DNA of 64,000 bases from Archilochus colubris (lineage: Eukaryota; Chordata; Aves; Apodiformes; Trochilidae): positions 132,524,792-132,588,791 of the forward strand of contig CM041084.1 of the NCBI GenBank assembly GCA_023079485.1. The letters are read 5' to 3'. Position numbers and translations under genes: made by a program. The notes under the pieces were generated by a model. That model had not been told where the DNA came from and did no database searches. It saw only the letters and a list, made by a program, of their open reading frames with translations. Shown here in pieces: positions 13,905-25,530 of this stretch (the first letter of the stretch is position 1; each line of letters opens with the position of its first letter).

Positions 13905-16900
13905 CCAAGACCAAGGAAGCACAAAATATATTTTATGCAGTGTTTACCCACTTTACCATGTATAGATAAATGCATGAGTGACAAATCATGCAGCTTCAGG
14001 TTTACTGGAGAGAATATCTATAGTGCCATTAGGCCTCCATTTCATTATTTCATATTTTTTGCCATGGGAAAACAAGGATTGGACTCATTGTTAGAAAATA
14101 TATCAACATAAATCTATAAAGTTTTAAAATATTTTTAGACATATCAACTTGTATCTGTAGAGTAGCTGTAACTTTTCAACTACTTTCATATGGGTTACAT
14201 AGAAAATAATTGTATAGAATTGACAATATTTCAGAGAACTTACCTAAGCAGGTCTTTTTGGAGGAAAACAATGAAAATCTATGAATGAAACCAAGAGTGT
14301 AATTTGTTACATGAACATCAGAAAACAGATGCTGTCCTGGTTCCATGAGTGCTGCTGGATCTGCAGGCTCTTGTTGAAGGAATTAGTTTTGATTTGCCTC
14401 AGCATGATAAAACCAGATGTGCAGAGAGAGTCTGCTTGTGCTCCAACCACTGTGTCTCCAAAGGGCACAGAGAAAATATTGTTACTTCTTAGACATTGCA
14501 AAACTCTCTCAATAATTCTATCATAGTCTTAAAATACACACTGTGTTCCTCCAAAAAGAGCCTGCAAAGAAGTGGAATAAATGCTAAAATACAACATGGT
14601 TTGGCAGTTATTTATAAATGATATTTGGAATTGTGGTTGCTGTAAAAGCAAGGGCCATCTAGTAGCTTCCAAAAGTTGCTTGACAGTAACTTTTTTTTTT
14701 TTCAAAAATTTATTCTTCTCCATGATTTATGTTTATGGACAAAACGGAAATGAGAGTCTTCCCATAAGAAGTCTGGCAGGGTTCAGCTCATGTTTCACTA
14801 TCCATGGACAAGTCTGTCTCTAATTTCTGATGCAACACAGTAAAGCAAGGCAATGCTTGTGAGCATCAGCAGGGATGCCAGTATTTCTGCAGGTGCCCAG
14901 AATTTCTGAAAATATGAACATATTTCTTTAGGGTTAGATCCAAATTAGACGACCAATACATGGTGAGAATTTACCCATTGTGTGATTCCAATCTGCTGTG
15001 GATTTGTTTTCAAAAGGCTGCACCATGATCCCCCCCATGAACTGCACTTGTTTTAAGTTTTTCAATCCAATCAATATCAGCTTCCCAACAGATAGAAGAA
15101 AAATTCCTCTAGGGGGGCAAGCACGAAAAACACCTTCACATTTGTAGGTACTTTCATTGCTGGGCTGTGAAGATGATTTCAACAGGGTAAGATCAGTTTG
15201 CATTCAGTCTACAAAGGCATATTTTGATGGGGGTTTATGCAGCAAATGTTCTTTCCTGGTTTTTGCTGCTCTGCTTTTATGACTCCCAGTGTCCACATTT
15301 GCCTGTTACTCATGCATAGCCAGTATTCAGGTGGCAGTGCCATGCTTTGGCAGACAGTAGCTCTGGATCCTGTTTGTTTTTTGCAACCAAACATAAACAA
15401 CATACCAGTTCACTCTGAAAATCTTTACTGCTACAGTTCAGCAGCTGAGCTACAAAATTAAAAGGCTGGAGTGTTAATGTGTCGCAAGGTCATATGAAAA
15501 AATAGTGCACTCTGTAAAGCATTCATATAGTTCACCGAAAGAACATATATTTTACTGTTGGACAGAACCCTCATAATTAATTAGTCATTATTATATATTA
15601 TTTATTATTCATATAAAACCACAGAGGCATAGCATATTTTTATAACAGATCTGTGCCTCTTTCTGTGCTAGCCAGCTGAGTCTGCTCGTGAACCTCTCCA
15701 ACTCAAATACCAATTTGAATTTCAAGCATGCAGAAAGAAACATTTTCCCTTCTCAAACCCAACCTGTTTAAGGGCCAATACACTTTTGGCCCTATTCAAC
15801 ATTAAATGTCCTTTTCCTTATACCTCCTTACATGTTTATGGCTTGAGTTTCCTCTCCCTGGGATGCAGCCCTTCTCTGGCTAAAATCCAGGATTTATCTG
15901 GAAACTTCTGTGCTTATCTTAGTAAGGGATTTTATCTGTGAAGTGAAACATGTGGCCAGTGCTCACCTCTGACCTAGAGAAGGCATCCTAATGACTGCAA
16001 TTTTTTAAAACCAGGAGTAATTCAACTTTGTTTTACCATAGGATCTTACTAATCCTAGCCATGCCCAACCTGTGGACTTTGCATGTCAGTGTTCTACAGG
16101 TGCTTTCAGAGAAGATGATCTCACTGAAAATCATCCTTACCACCTTATCTCATTCAGGTACTCTTGGAAAATCTGATGTGCCAGGCCCAGTAAAGAGCCT
16201 AAAAAGGGTCTTGAAGGAAACTTCTCTGAACATTTTCTCTAGTGTTTTCAGAGGGATACATGAAGATACTTCTCCCTTACAGTGCTACTGTTGACCTAAC
16301 TCAAGAGAACAGGAGTGATATAACACAGTCAGCAATCAGTATTCATAATATTATTACAAGCAACTCCTAGTCTATCACAACTAGTTCTGTCACTAAAATA
16401 ATCAAGCTCTTAGAAGAGTTCACAGAAGTTGCATGGCTTCTAAAATAGATGTTAACTGCCTCCACTTAACTTGGTTACTAATATACAGCATTAATTTAAC
16501 TCCAGCTTTTTGAGCGATGCTTTTAACAGTGAAAGAGACTCAAATACATTTCTTGTAATGTCAGTGAAAGGGCAATGTTCATTCAAGTGGACTAGAAAGT
16601 TCCTAAAGTCTTATGTGCAGAAACATACAAAGGAAGAACAAAGGAGAAATGCAAATATCATCTTCTAATGAGTTTTTGACAATGTTACATTCTGGTCAAA
16701 GTTTAGCAGAGGTTGAACAAGAGTATTTTGGGTATCCTCTTTTTTTCTTCCCACTGATGAAAAGAGATCAAAAATGTAGTCTAGATCAAAATCTTCCCTG
16801 TCTGGATTGTCAGGTAATTTGCATATCTTTTTCATATTTTTCAAGGTATCAGGATGGGTTGATGAGAGCTCTCAGTTAAAAGATCCTTGATTACACTTAG

Positions 16901-19240
16901 GACCACCTTATTCACCTTTTAAAACTCTTAAACTCTTTCTCAAATTCATTCAAGATTTGGACCAATTAATTATTTACAATAACTCGCTGTGTGTGAAATT
17001 TGGAATTACTGTTCAAATCACTTTCTTACTCTCTTACACAGAAAATATGATACTTGTGCCTACTCATTGCAGACCCACACTCCCAGTTGCAGCTGGTGTT
17101 ACAGATTATAATCTGTACCTTTTTACAAGGTCATCCATTCCTTTATTGTTGCCTTATGAGTTTTTCTGCTCTTGTCATTTCAAATGGTATCATGTCTATC
17201 GATCATCATCTTCATGTCTTCAGTTTTCATGTCAGCTTCTTTCTGTCTCAAATTGAAGCTTTAAAAATTCTTATCTTGTGCAGGCATTGTAACTGGAATC
17301 ACACCTAACTTATTACTATTGCTGTAATATCTTCCACATGATTACTGTAAGTACAGTACATCTGATAGGATCTGGAAAGAAAAGTACAGCTTCTGTATTT
17401 GATAGTGACTTTTCTTCTGCCACTGGGAAACATTTTTATCTTCACAGGAATTACTATCATCAAAGGAATCTAAGCTCCTCAAAAATAAAATAAAAACTAA
17501 AACACATCTACCAGCTCTTTCTAACAATTTCACCTCCCCATTTAAATATGAACACTAAAGGTTTTCTACTGAAAGATTTTGATACATACAAATGATTTGT
17601 TTTAGGAAGAAGAATATGAAAACACCATTCCTACACAGAACAATAACAATAACATCATACCATTGTTGTTGTATATATTTTTATTAACTTCATGATTTAC
17701 ATTGACTTAAGCGAAAGAAAAATCAACTTTCTACAGTTTTGTGACTCATTTGCAGTAGAATTGCAGAAGAAGATGCAAACTCTTCTCTGCTTCCCATTAA
17801 CCTTTGCCAACTTTCATTAAAAGGCAACTGAGTTATCGATAAAATGTTGCTGAAAGGCAAATAAAGGCTTAAATAGATATAACAGCTTTAAAAGTATTAA
17901 AAATAGGTGTCCATTAATATTATCCATATTAGTGGATATTTACTGTACTGATAAATTGTTCTGTCAAGGCTGAGTTCAGAGCTGAATTGAAAAGCTTGAA
18001 TGTTTGCAGTGCAACTAAGCATTAACACATCAGCAAAGCAGAAACTCTGATAGGTGAAGTTACAGACTGAAAAGATTAAATGCCTTTTAAACCTCTAGAG
18101 AAATATTTATCATACAGTATTGATATTTACAATTGTTCCAGATGCATTTTTACCTTCTTTATTGCTAACAACTGTCATTAAAAGAACCTGAGAACTACTT
18201 AGGTATAAGTTTTTATACATATATAGTGAGCAATGTCAAACAGTGTTTAGGGTTTTTTTTTTCTTTTTAGTAGAACATTGTAAGTATCTTTGTACATGTA
18301 TTACTAAAATAATTTCTATAGTAAATATAAATGTTGTATCATTTATTAATAATTTGAAATGTATGAAAAAAGTACCCCACAGCTTTATTTCAAAGATAAG
18401 CAGAACCAGTTTAATGTTGAGCTGTCTCTCATTCTGTTCAGCTACCAGCATGCTTCCTAGCAATTTCAGCCTGTGTTAACTAACTTTCTCACAGGCAAAC
18501 TTGGGCATACTTTGGTCTTAATGATATTTACTGAACAACTAGAATGCTCAGCCTCCTGCAGAGTGCAGCACCATAAGGGATCCTAAAATAATAAGACTAG
18601 AAAGCCAAACAAAAATGTTCACATAAGTCTTCTGAGACAGAGATCTAAAACCTCGATTTATGTGTTGCAAAAAAAAGAGAAAGAGCTTTTATGCCACCAG
18701 AAAAAAAAATAATCAAAATCTAGAATTTGATATTGAGATCCTCCTGTGTTGATAGCACAATAATCTTTGTGAAGCTGCAGACAAATAAAGCAGCTATGCC
18801 TGATTGTGATTGTGATGATACACAAGACTGTGCAAGATTCGGCAGGAGTAGATTTTTATTTCTTCAGTAATGTCTGGTCCTCTATGGTAACATCTCTAGG
18901 TGTTTCCATGTTTAATTATGATATCCTTTATGACTTAGGTCTATAATGGCAGAGCTTCCCAGTCTGTTGCAATAAATACTATTGTGTCCTCAGACACCTT
19001 GATACAACTGGTTTGCAGCCTGTTGCCCGGAGTGAAATGATTACCTGTGCTTTCACTCAGTTACTGGGAGAAGAAACTTTTGTTACAGCTTCTTTTAGGT
19101 AGCTGCAGAGAGTGATGTAGCTGTAGGGAATGATGTCCATGTCTGCCTTTTACAGGGGAGGCCAACACTAGAGACAGCACACGAATGTGTCTCACTGGGC
19201 CTAGAACAGAGGGGAAAGATCAGCCACCTTGGCTGAAACT

Positions 19241-19276
19241 CAGAAACTCTTGGCTCTTCAGAAACTCTTGGCTGCA
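19241..19276. repeat. 18-bp tandem duplication inside CR1
   Basis: CAGAAACTCTTGGCT occurs at 19,241 and again at 19,259, giving two 18-bp units that differ only in their last three bases. It lies within the minus-strand CR1 and is probably a replication-slippage event after insertion. Confidence 0.7.
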
Positions 19277-19979
19277 GGGGCAAACTGCTGGCAACTTGTT
19301 CACTAGGACACTCAGGGCCTTCTCTGCCAAGCTGGTTCCCATCTGGTTGGCCTCCAGCACATACTGATGCAAGGATTTATATTTCCCAGAGGCAAAACTG
19401 TATTTCTCTTTGGTGAACTTCATGAAGTTCATCTTTGGTCCATTTCTACAGCCTGTCCATGTCACTCTGCTGTCCCAGCATCCAGATCACTGATGAAGAT
19501 GGCAAACAGTATTGGCTCCAGTACTGAGGACACCACTTGTGACTGGCCTGCAGCTGGGCTTCATGGTGCTAATCACAGATCTTCCAGCCCAGCAGTTCAG
19601 CTGGCTTTCAGTCCAGATCCCTGTCTATTTATCTAGCTCATGTTCTATCAGTGTCCATCAGGTTGTTAAGGGACACAGTGCTGAAAGCCTTGCTAATGTC
19701 AAGATAATATCTGCCCCTCTCCCCTTATCCACTGTCATAGTAATCTTGTTGTAGAGGGCTTTCAGGCTGCTCAGGCATGAGTTCCCCTTTGTAAGTCCAT
19801 GGTGACTGCTCACATTTCCCTTCTTATACTTCAAATACTTGGAAAAGTTTCTCAGTATTATTTGCTGCATGACCTTCCAAGGAATCAAAGTGATGCTGAC
19901 GGGCCTATAGTTTGCTGGGTCCCCTTCTTGCTCTTCCTTAAGATAGGAGGGACATTTACTTTCTCTTTTTACTCAGAAC

Positions 19980-20011
19980 CTGTGAAAGGCTGTCACTACA
20001 GCCTTTCACAG
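19980..20011. repeat. Perfect 14-bp hairpin inside CR1
   Basis: CTGTGAAAGGCTGT at 19,980-19,993 is followed by a four-base loop (CACT) and its exact reverse complement at 19,998-20,011. The right arm sits where CR1 normally has a similar sequence (CTTTCA, then AGAT). The left arm is therefore probably the derived part, made by a local snap-back copy. Seen directly in the sequence; the mechanism is inferred. Confidence 0.8.
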
Positions 20012-21837
20012 ATAAATAAGAGTGGGTTTAATAACACCAGCCAGCTCCCTCAGCAGCCATGGGTGCATCCTCTTAGGTACCACAGACTTAGTAAATAAAG
20101 TTTGCTTCAGTGTTCCCTGACCAGATCCTTGTTCACCAAAGGTAAATCTTTGCTTCAGACTTTTCCTCTGGTATTACGATTACCTTGGCTGTCTGCACAG
20201 TCTTTGATAATCAGTTTCAAAGGCAACATGAGATAGACAAAGCAAATGCAAGAGTCACCTCCCTGGAGCACCTGGATTTTGTGCCAAGGGACACAAGTGA
20301 GCTATGTCAGAAGGCTGGGCTGAGACTAATCACCAGATGGCTACAAAGTGTGGCCAGTCTCTGGAGCAGCCCTGGGTTCAGGTGACTCCAGGAGCTACCT
20401 GTGAGATACGTATCTGAAATCCAGCATGTGGGATCTTAAAAGGAGTTCTTCAAGTTAATGACAGCTTTAGATGGGAGAAACAAAGATCAGTCTCACAGGT
20501 ACACAAGCAGTTCTTTGTTCTGGGCTCTGGCACTGTACAACTGTAAGGCTTAGACTGCACTATGAAGTTTCACTTCCAGTGACATATTGTACAAAATGTA
20601 AAAGTCAACGTGGGTAGAAAAGACAGAATTTATATCGCAAATATACTGTGACCCAATTTACACATAGTCACACTCTGACAAACAAATTTCTCCTTCATGA
20701 AAACGCTTTTCCACATTTGTGGTTTTTGGGTTTTTTTAATTCCTTTGAAATTAGGGAGGTATCATATCTTTTGCACCAATAAATAGGAAAAAAAAATCTT
20801 TTCAGAAACTCCAAAACAACTTATTGGTGAATCTGATGAGCAACTTGGGCATGAGTTATTAATGAAACTGGCATAAAGTAGATAGCAGGTCAATAGCATA
20901 CAAATAGTAATTAAAATGCAAAGGTTGCATTGTTTTTAAGTAATGCCATGGAGATGCAGGATGCTCGTGGTGAATATGGTTCAAGAAGCAACCCAATAGC
21001 ATCTATAAAAAGCAGATAAAGGGGCTGGGATTTTTTGACCATTGCAGATAGCGAGAAAAATCTTATGAAAAAAAAAGATGTTAATATTTTTTTTATTCAA
21101 TATTTAACAGTTCTTTTTATGTCAGTTTTTTATTAAAGTAAAATTTATCAGATCAGTGGACTATAGGAATGGAAAATGAATTATTGCAAATGTTTCCAAT
21201 ATACATGTGCACATGTGTTTTTCTGTGAATATAATTTGCCTGACATTAACTTCTGATCAGTGTCAGTGGGGCCATAATAACCTCTTTGCCTTCTATACTA
21301 ACAGCCATCTCTTTCTACTATAGATTATAATGAAGACTAATTAAATACAGTCACTTATTTAAATCATATATCATTTGTTAGCCTCACCATCGAATATATA
21401 AACAATCCTTTTAGATTTTACTGTTTCAGCACACATAATTTTAAACCAAAAATGTACTGAGCCTTTTCCAGGTTGAATATTTTCTGAATTGCAAATACTA
21501 CAATGGTGAACTGTTGCAAGAAAGAGCTTTCAGTACATCTTCAAGGAAATTCCCAGCATGACTACTTATGCAATTAGGTATTTGCATGAATATGCACAAC
21601 ACTTGCTTTGAACCTCTTTGCAAACCAAATGTCTTCTAACACAGATGTTAGTGTTGAATTAATAAAAAAGGTGTTCAATATCATGAAGGAAGAGAGTTTT
21701 CATTCTAGTAGCAGCTCACAAAACCTGTTTCAATTAGTTCCTTAATTTAGTCCTTTCCAGAAACAACCTCCAACATATGAAAGTTCGTAACTCCTGCCCT
21801 AAATCACCATCTTCTCCTTCAGCCCCACACCAAGGGG

Positions 21838-22356
21838 ATGAGGTGTAATGTACCCAAGGAATGCAGCAAGCATTTTCATCTCCTGTTGCTTCTCTGGTGT
21901 GTTCCTGGGAAACCACAACTTCCAGATGCTTGGTGCTGTGGGTTAGAAATATATTCTTGGTTTACCTCTGAAGAAATAAAGTGGCATGTGATTGATATTA
22001 CAGAGGTCCAGAAAGACCCAGTAAAAGAAAGTCCTCTTGGGAAAAGGAAAAACAGGACTTTCCAAGCATCATCTGATTATAAAGCCAGGCAGCATTTGTG
22101 TTGCCAGTTCATTGCATTGCTAGGATCACCAAGTTTGATGAGAAAATATTGCAGCCTCTGCTATGGTTTCAGGCAAAATCATTATAATTCTCATCATTTT
22201 CTACACAAATTACCCATAAGGGAGGGCTCCTTTAAAGAGTCAACAGCAACCCAACTCGTGCTCATTGTACAGTGGTTGCTGTTGCTAAGGTTATATCTAC
22301 ACAGCAGAGTGCATAATAAATTCACAGACTGTAGCGTGCAGGAGTATTCGTGTTGA
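21838..22356 (+). other. Open reading frame of 172 codons, function unknown
   Basis: ATG-started frame ending at TGA, the longest ATG-initiated open frame in the window outside repeats. The predicted protein has a leucine-rich stretch near residues 13-21 (HFHLLLLLW) that is not a clean signal peptide, many scattered cysteines and a basic middle part (GKRKNR at about residues 69-74). I recognise no domain or family. No splice sites, TATA box or polyadenylation signal mark it as a gene, and its local composition is a little richer in G+C than the surroundings, which lengthens chance open frames. It may be a chance frame; a lineage-specific or decayed gene cannot be excluded. Confidence 0.12.
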
Positions 22357-23063
22357 GCATCTGCCAGTGCATCCGCAGTGCCTGAGCCTGATCCCAGCAA
22401 GCAGCTTCCTGGCTGGCTCACAGATTCCAATGCACTGTTGCAGTGGATATGCCTATCTACACAGCTGATGAGATTAGGAAAAAAAGAACACCCCTAGGAA
22501 AAAAAAGAGTCTATCTTTTGCCTTGGGGACCTCCTGTATCTCCTTGTGTAAGTGTGTGACAGATGGGAGAAGCATATGAGGTAGAGGGATAGTGACACTT
22601 TTTTCTTTACATAGGTGGGTGTGTACTCAGTTGTCCTATAGGAAATGTAGCATGCCAGCATTGGACCCACTAGATTACAGGACTTCAGACTGCAATTAGA
22701 GGTGATACTTTGATGAAGGAGGGGAAGAAGTGTAACTGCATCCCTTAAAAAACTGCAGTGTATACTTAGTGAGTAGGTCTGGGGCAGGGCTGCTGTCAGT
22801 GATGATAAACACCATCAATAGGATGTTGCACCTACAAAAGGCAGGTAACCTCTACTTTCCCTCTGCTTTCTTCAAAATATCAGCATTAGGGCTCCTGTTT
22901 GGTGTTTTGTGTTTTATCCAGGACCCTGGGGAACCAAACTTAGGCTTAAAAAGCCAGATGATTCAATCAAAAAAGCTGAATAGGTAGTAACTACACCAGA
23001 AGTGGCAATTTTCAGTTTCTAACAGTCCATGTCCAATCCCTCAAACTAAGGCTTTATCAATCC

Positions 23064-23089
23064 TTTTTTTTTTTTTTTTTTTTTTTTTT
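23064..23089. repeat. Poly-T run, 26 bases
   Basis: Uninterrupted run of 26 T, followed by A and further T-rich sequence to about 23,111. Its length is likely polymorphic and prone to sequencing error. Read on the minus strand it is a poly-A tract, but no retrocopy is recognisable to its right or left. Confidence 0.9.
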
Positions 23090-23854
23090 AACTTTTTTCC
23101 TATTTTTTTTCTTGACAGCAGAAAATCCTCAGTAGCAGAAGCTATTTAAAGTCCCTGGCCCAATATCGAATCCTCAGATTTGGCAGTAGCAGGTTTCAGC
23201 TGGATTTTCTGGGCAGTAAGTAACTCAGCAGCAAATTTACTCTTTTTAATACAATGGCAACAGTCCTTGGAAGTAACAGGAATGACTTCAGCTGGTGCCA
23301 AATTTTAAATGAAAAATCTAACTGTAGCTGGCCTTGCAGCCTGCTGGCAGCACCCCCTGTGCTTCTGTGGGAGAGCAGGGCTCAGAGCAAGCTCAGGGGT
23401 CCTGCCCAGCTGAGGCAGAAAGCACCAGGAGGTGCAAAGATCAGTGGCAGAACATGGCCAAAAATGTATCTTGTTGGGCACACAAGCATGGACATCCAAC
23501 AGGAGGTCTCAGAGAAGTGTAAACCAGTCTAGGCTGCTGCTGCCTTTTTAATTAATGTTTGTTTCTTTTTCCCTGACACTAATGAATATACTCTTCCTTT
23601 ACACAGAAGGAATGTGAAGATGACAAAAGTGTCTCTCTTCAAGAACAGCTGTTTCCTCTAGGAAGTACAGAAAATAGATGTATAGTTTCTAAGATTTCTC
23701 TTATATGCAACTCATGTCTCTACAGTGTACACAGTCATCACTTTTTGAGAAAAAAATAATGGAAAACATGCCTGTGGAGAAGAAATCCTTATAGCTGCAG
23801 CTAGATTTGCCCTTTCAGGTCCATGGCTTCTAGCCACACTGGTCCAGACTGATA

Positions 23855-24545
23855 TCATAGAATCATAGAATGGCTAAGATTGGAAGGAACCTTAAATATG
23901 TAGTTCCAACCCCCCTGCATGGGCAGGGGCACCTTTCTACTGGACCAGGTTGTGCAAGGCCCCATCCAACTTGGCCTTGAACCCTTCCAGGGAGGGGGCA
24001 GACACACCTTTTCTGGGAAAACTGCTCCAGTGTCTCACCAACCTCAAATTAAAGAATTTTTTCCTAGCATCCAACCTAAATCTCGCCTCTTCAAGTTTTA
24101 AACCATGTCCCCTTGTCCTCTCACTACATACGCATGTAAAAATCCCCACCCCAGCTTTATTGAAGGCCCCCCTCAGATATTGGAATGTTGCTATGAATGA
24201 GGTCACCTTGGAGTCTCCTCTTCTCCAGGCTGAACAACCCCAACTTCTTTAGACTGCTTTTATAGGGGAGGTGATCCAGCTCTCTGTTCATTTTAGTGGC
24301 TCTCCTCTGGACATGTTCCAGGAGCTCTGTGTCCTTCATATGTTAGGGACTCCAGAACTGGACACAATACTACAATGCTCCAGGTGGGGTCCCACAAGAG
24401 TAGAGTGGAGGGGGAGAGTCACCTCCCTCATCTATGCTTCCTTTTATGCAGCCCCAGATATGGTTGACTTTCTGGGGCGCAAGAAAGGGCTGCATATCTG
24501 GGCTGCATATCTGCTTGGGATAAGGCTTAGCTCTCTATTGGGAGG
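23855..24545 (-). mobile_element. CR1 LINE 3' fragment, minus strand (copy A)
   Basis: Begins at the left with the inverted terminal octamers (TCATAGAATCATAGAATGG), the diagnostic CR1 3' end. Translating the minus strand from about 24,206 to 23,937 gives a degenerate CR1 C-terminal protein, for example KLEEARFRLDARKKFFNLR and PSLEGFKAKLDGAL. From about 24,340 to 24,160 it contains [20 protein letters not shown] and [16 protein letters not shown]. The copy is 5'-truncated where it meets copy B. A 13-bp tandem duplication (GGGCTGCATATCT at 24,487 and 24,500) lies near that end. It is a separate insertion from copy B because each has its own 3' end and they differ in the tail sequence. Confidence 0.92.
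24487..24512. repeat. 13-bp tandem duplication near a CR1-CR1 junction
   Basis: GGGCTGCATATCT is present twice in direct succession (24,487-24,499 and 24,500-24,512), about 35 bases before the next CR1 tail begins. Seen directly. It is probably slippage inside copy A. Confidence 0.75.
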
Positions 24546-25530
24546 TCACAGAATCACCAAATTTTCAGAGCTGGAAGGGACCTCTAGAGATCATCTAGTC
24601 CAATTCTCCCACTAAAGCAGGATCACCTAGAGTTGCATTCAGGTGGGATTTGAAAAACTCCAGAGGAGGGGACTCCACAGCCTCCACAGCCTGCTCCAGT
24701 GCTTTGTCACCCTCATAAGAAAACATTTTTTTCTCATATTTAAATGGAACTCTCCATGTTCCAGCTTGTGCCTGTTTCCTCTCCTTCTGTCACTTTGATC
24801 TACTGAGAAGAGTCTGGCTCCATCTCTCTTACTCCCACCTTTTAGATATTTGTAGACATTGATAAGGTCTCCCCTCATCTTTCTCCAGGCTAGAGTCCCA
24901 GCTCATGAGAGAGATGTTCCAATCCCCCAGTCATCTTTTTTGCCCTCCACTGGACTCCCTCCAGTAGTTCCCTGTCTCTCTTGAACCAGGGAGCCCAGAA
25001 CTGGATACAGTATTCCATATTCAGCAGGGCAGAGCAGAGGGGTAGAATGATATCCCTCAACCTGCTGGCCACATTCTTTATGCAACCCAAGATTCCATTG
25101 GCCATCTTGGCAATAAGAGCACACTGATGGCTCATGGATGCTTTACTGTCTACAAGGAATCACAGATCTTTCTCCTCAGAACTGCTTTCCAGCAGGTCCA
25201 CCCCTAACCTATACTGGTGCTGAGACTTCTTTCTCCCCAGGTGCATGTCCATACAGGCCCTTGTTGAACCTCATCAGGTTCTTCTCTTGCCCAGCTCTCC
25301 ATCCTGTCCACGTCATGCAGTATGGCAGCAAAGCCCTCTGGAGTGTCAGCCACCCCTCCCAACTTTATATCATCATCAAATTTGCTGAGGATACACTTTG
25401 TCCCCTCATTCAGGTCATTGAAGAACATGCTGAACAAGACCAGACCAAGCACTGAGCCCTGGGGGACACAGCTGGTTACAAGTCCCCAACTTGGTGCTGC
25501 TCCACTGGCCACAATCCTCAGTTTTGTCAC
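24546..25530 (-). mobile_element. CR1 LINE with degenerate reverse transcriptase, minus strand (copy B)
   Basis: Its 3' end is at the left (TCACAGAATCACC from 24,546). The minus strand encodes, in broken frames, the second half of CR1 ORF2. Near 25,470-25,350 are VPQGSVLGLVLF and INDL-like FNDLNEGTKC, then SKFDDDIKLGGVADTPEGF, which carries the catalytic aspartate box of the reverse transcriptase. The usual FADD reads FDDD here. Then come SHQCALIAKMANGILGCIK near 25,130, LPLCSALLNMEYCIQFWAP near 25,050, and [14 protein letters not shown] near 24,875. This is the best preserved RT core in the window, but stops and frameshifts show it is dead. It is truncated upstream of the PQG motif near 25,530. 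Confidence 0.93.

Larger units (their letters stand above)
6744..19086. other. Unassigned 12.3-kb stretch, no gene seen
   Basis: Long A+T-rich interval with no recognisable mobile element, RNA gene or convincing exon. All open frames on both strands are about 100 codons or fewer and unrelated to families I know. Small structures visible are an imperfect 32-bp-spaced repeat at 11,294-11,350 (shared core TGTCAGCATTC) and a short inverted repeat at 13,869-13,904. Old eroded repeats or conserved regulatory elements could be present, but reading alone cannot show them. Confidence 0.55.
19087..20175 (-). mobile_element. CR1 LINE ORF2 fragment, minus strand
   Basis: Minus-strand degenerate CR1. Translation of about 19,465-19,220 contains LHQYVLEANQ followed by SLAEKALSVLV, matching the CR1 ORF2 segment downstream of the RT core. 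About 19,888-19,660 contains VMQQIILR and the conserved CLSSLKALYNKITMTVDKGR segment of the RT fingers and palm. The 3' terminal octamers are absent, so the copy is truncated or eroded at its left end, near 19,087. Relative to intact CR1 there is a deletion around 19,465-19,470 joining the ISDEDGK-type region to the LHQY region. It shares that mid-ORF2 layout with the copy at 4,894-6,118 (both carry GTCCCAGCATCCA), so the two may be the same subfamily. Not functional. Confidence 0.85.
20176..23854. other. Unassigned stretch with one long open frame
   Basis: No recognisable repeat family or RNA gene apart from the T-run listed separately. About 20,215-20,440 is slightly G+C-richer than its surroundings and may be the eroded upstream end of the neighbouring CR1, but I cannot match it. 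The open frame at 21,838-22,356 is described separately. Confidence 0.5.

Noticed and set aside
23064..23111. Poly-T run as the reversed poly-A tail of a processed pseudogene
   Set aside because: No gene-like sequence or flanking target duplication is recognisable beside it.
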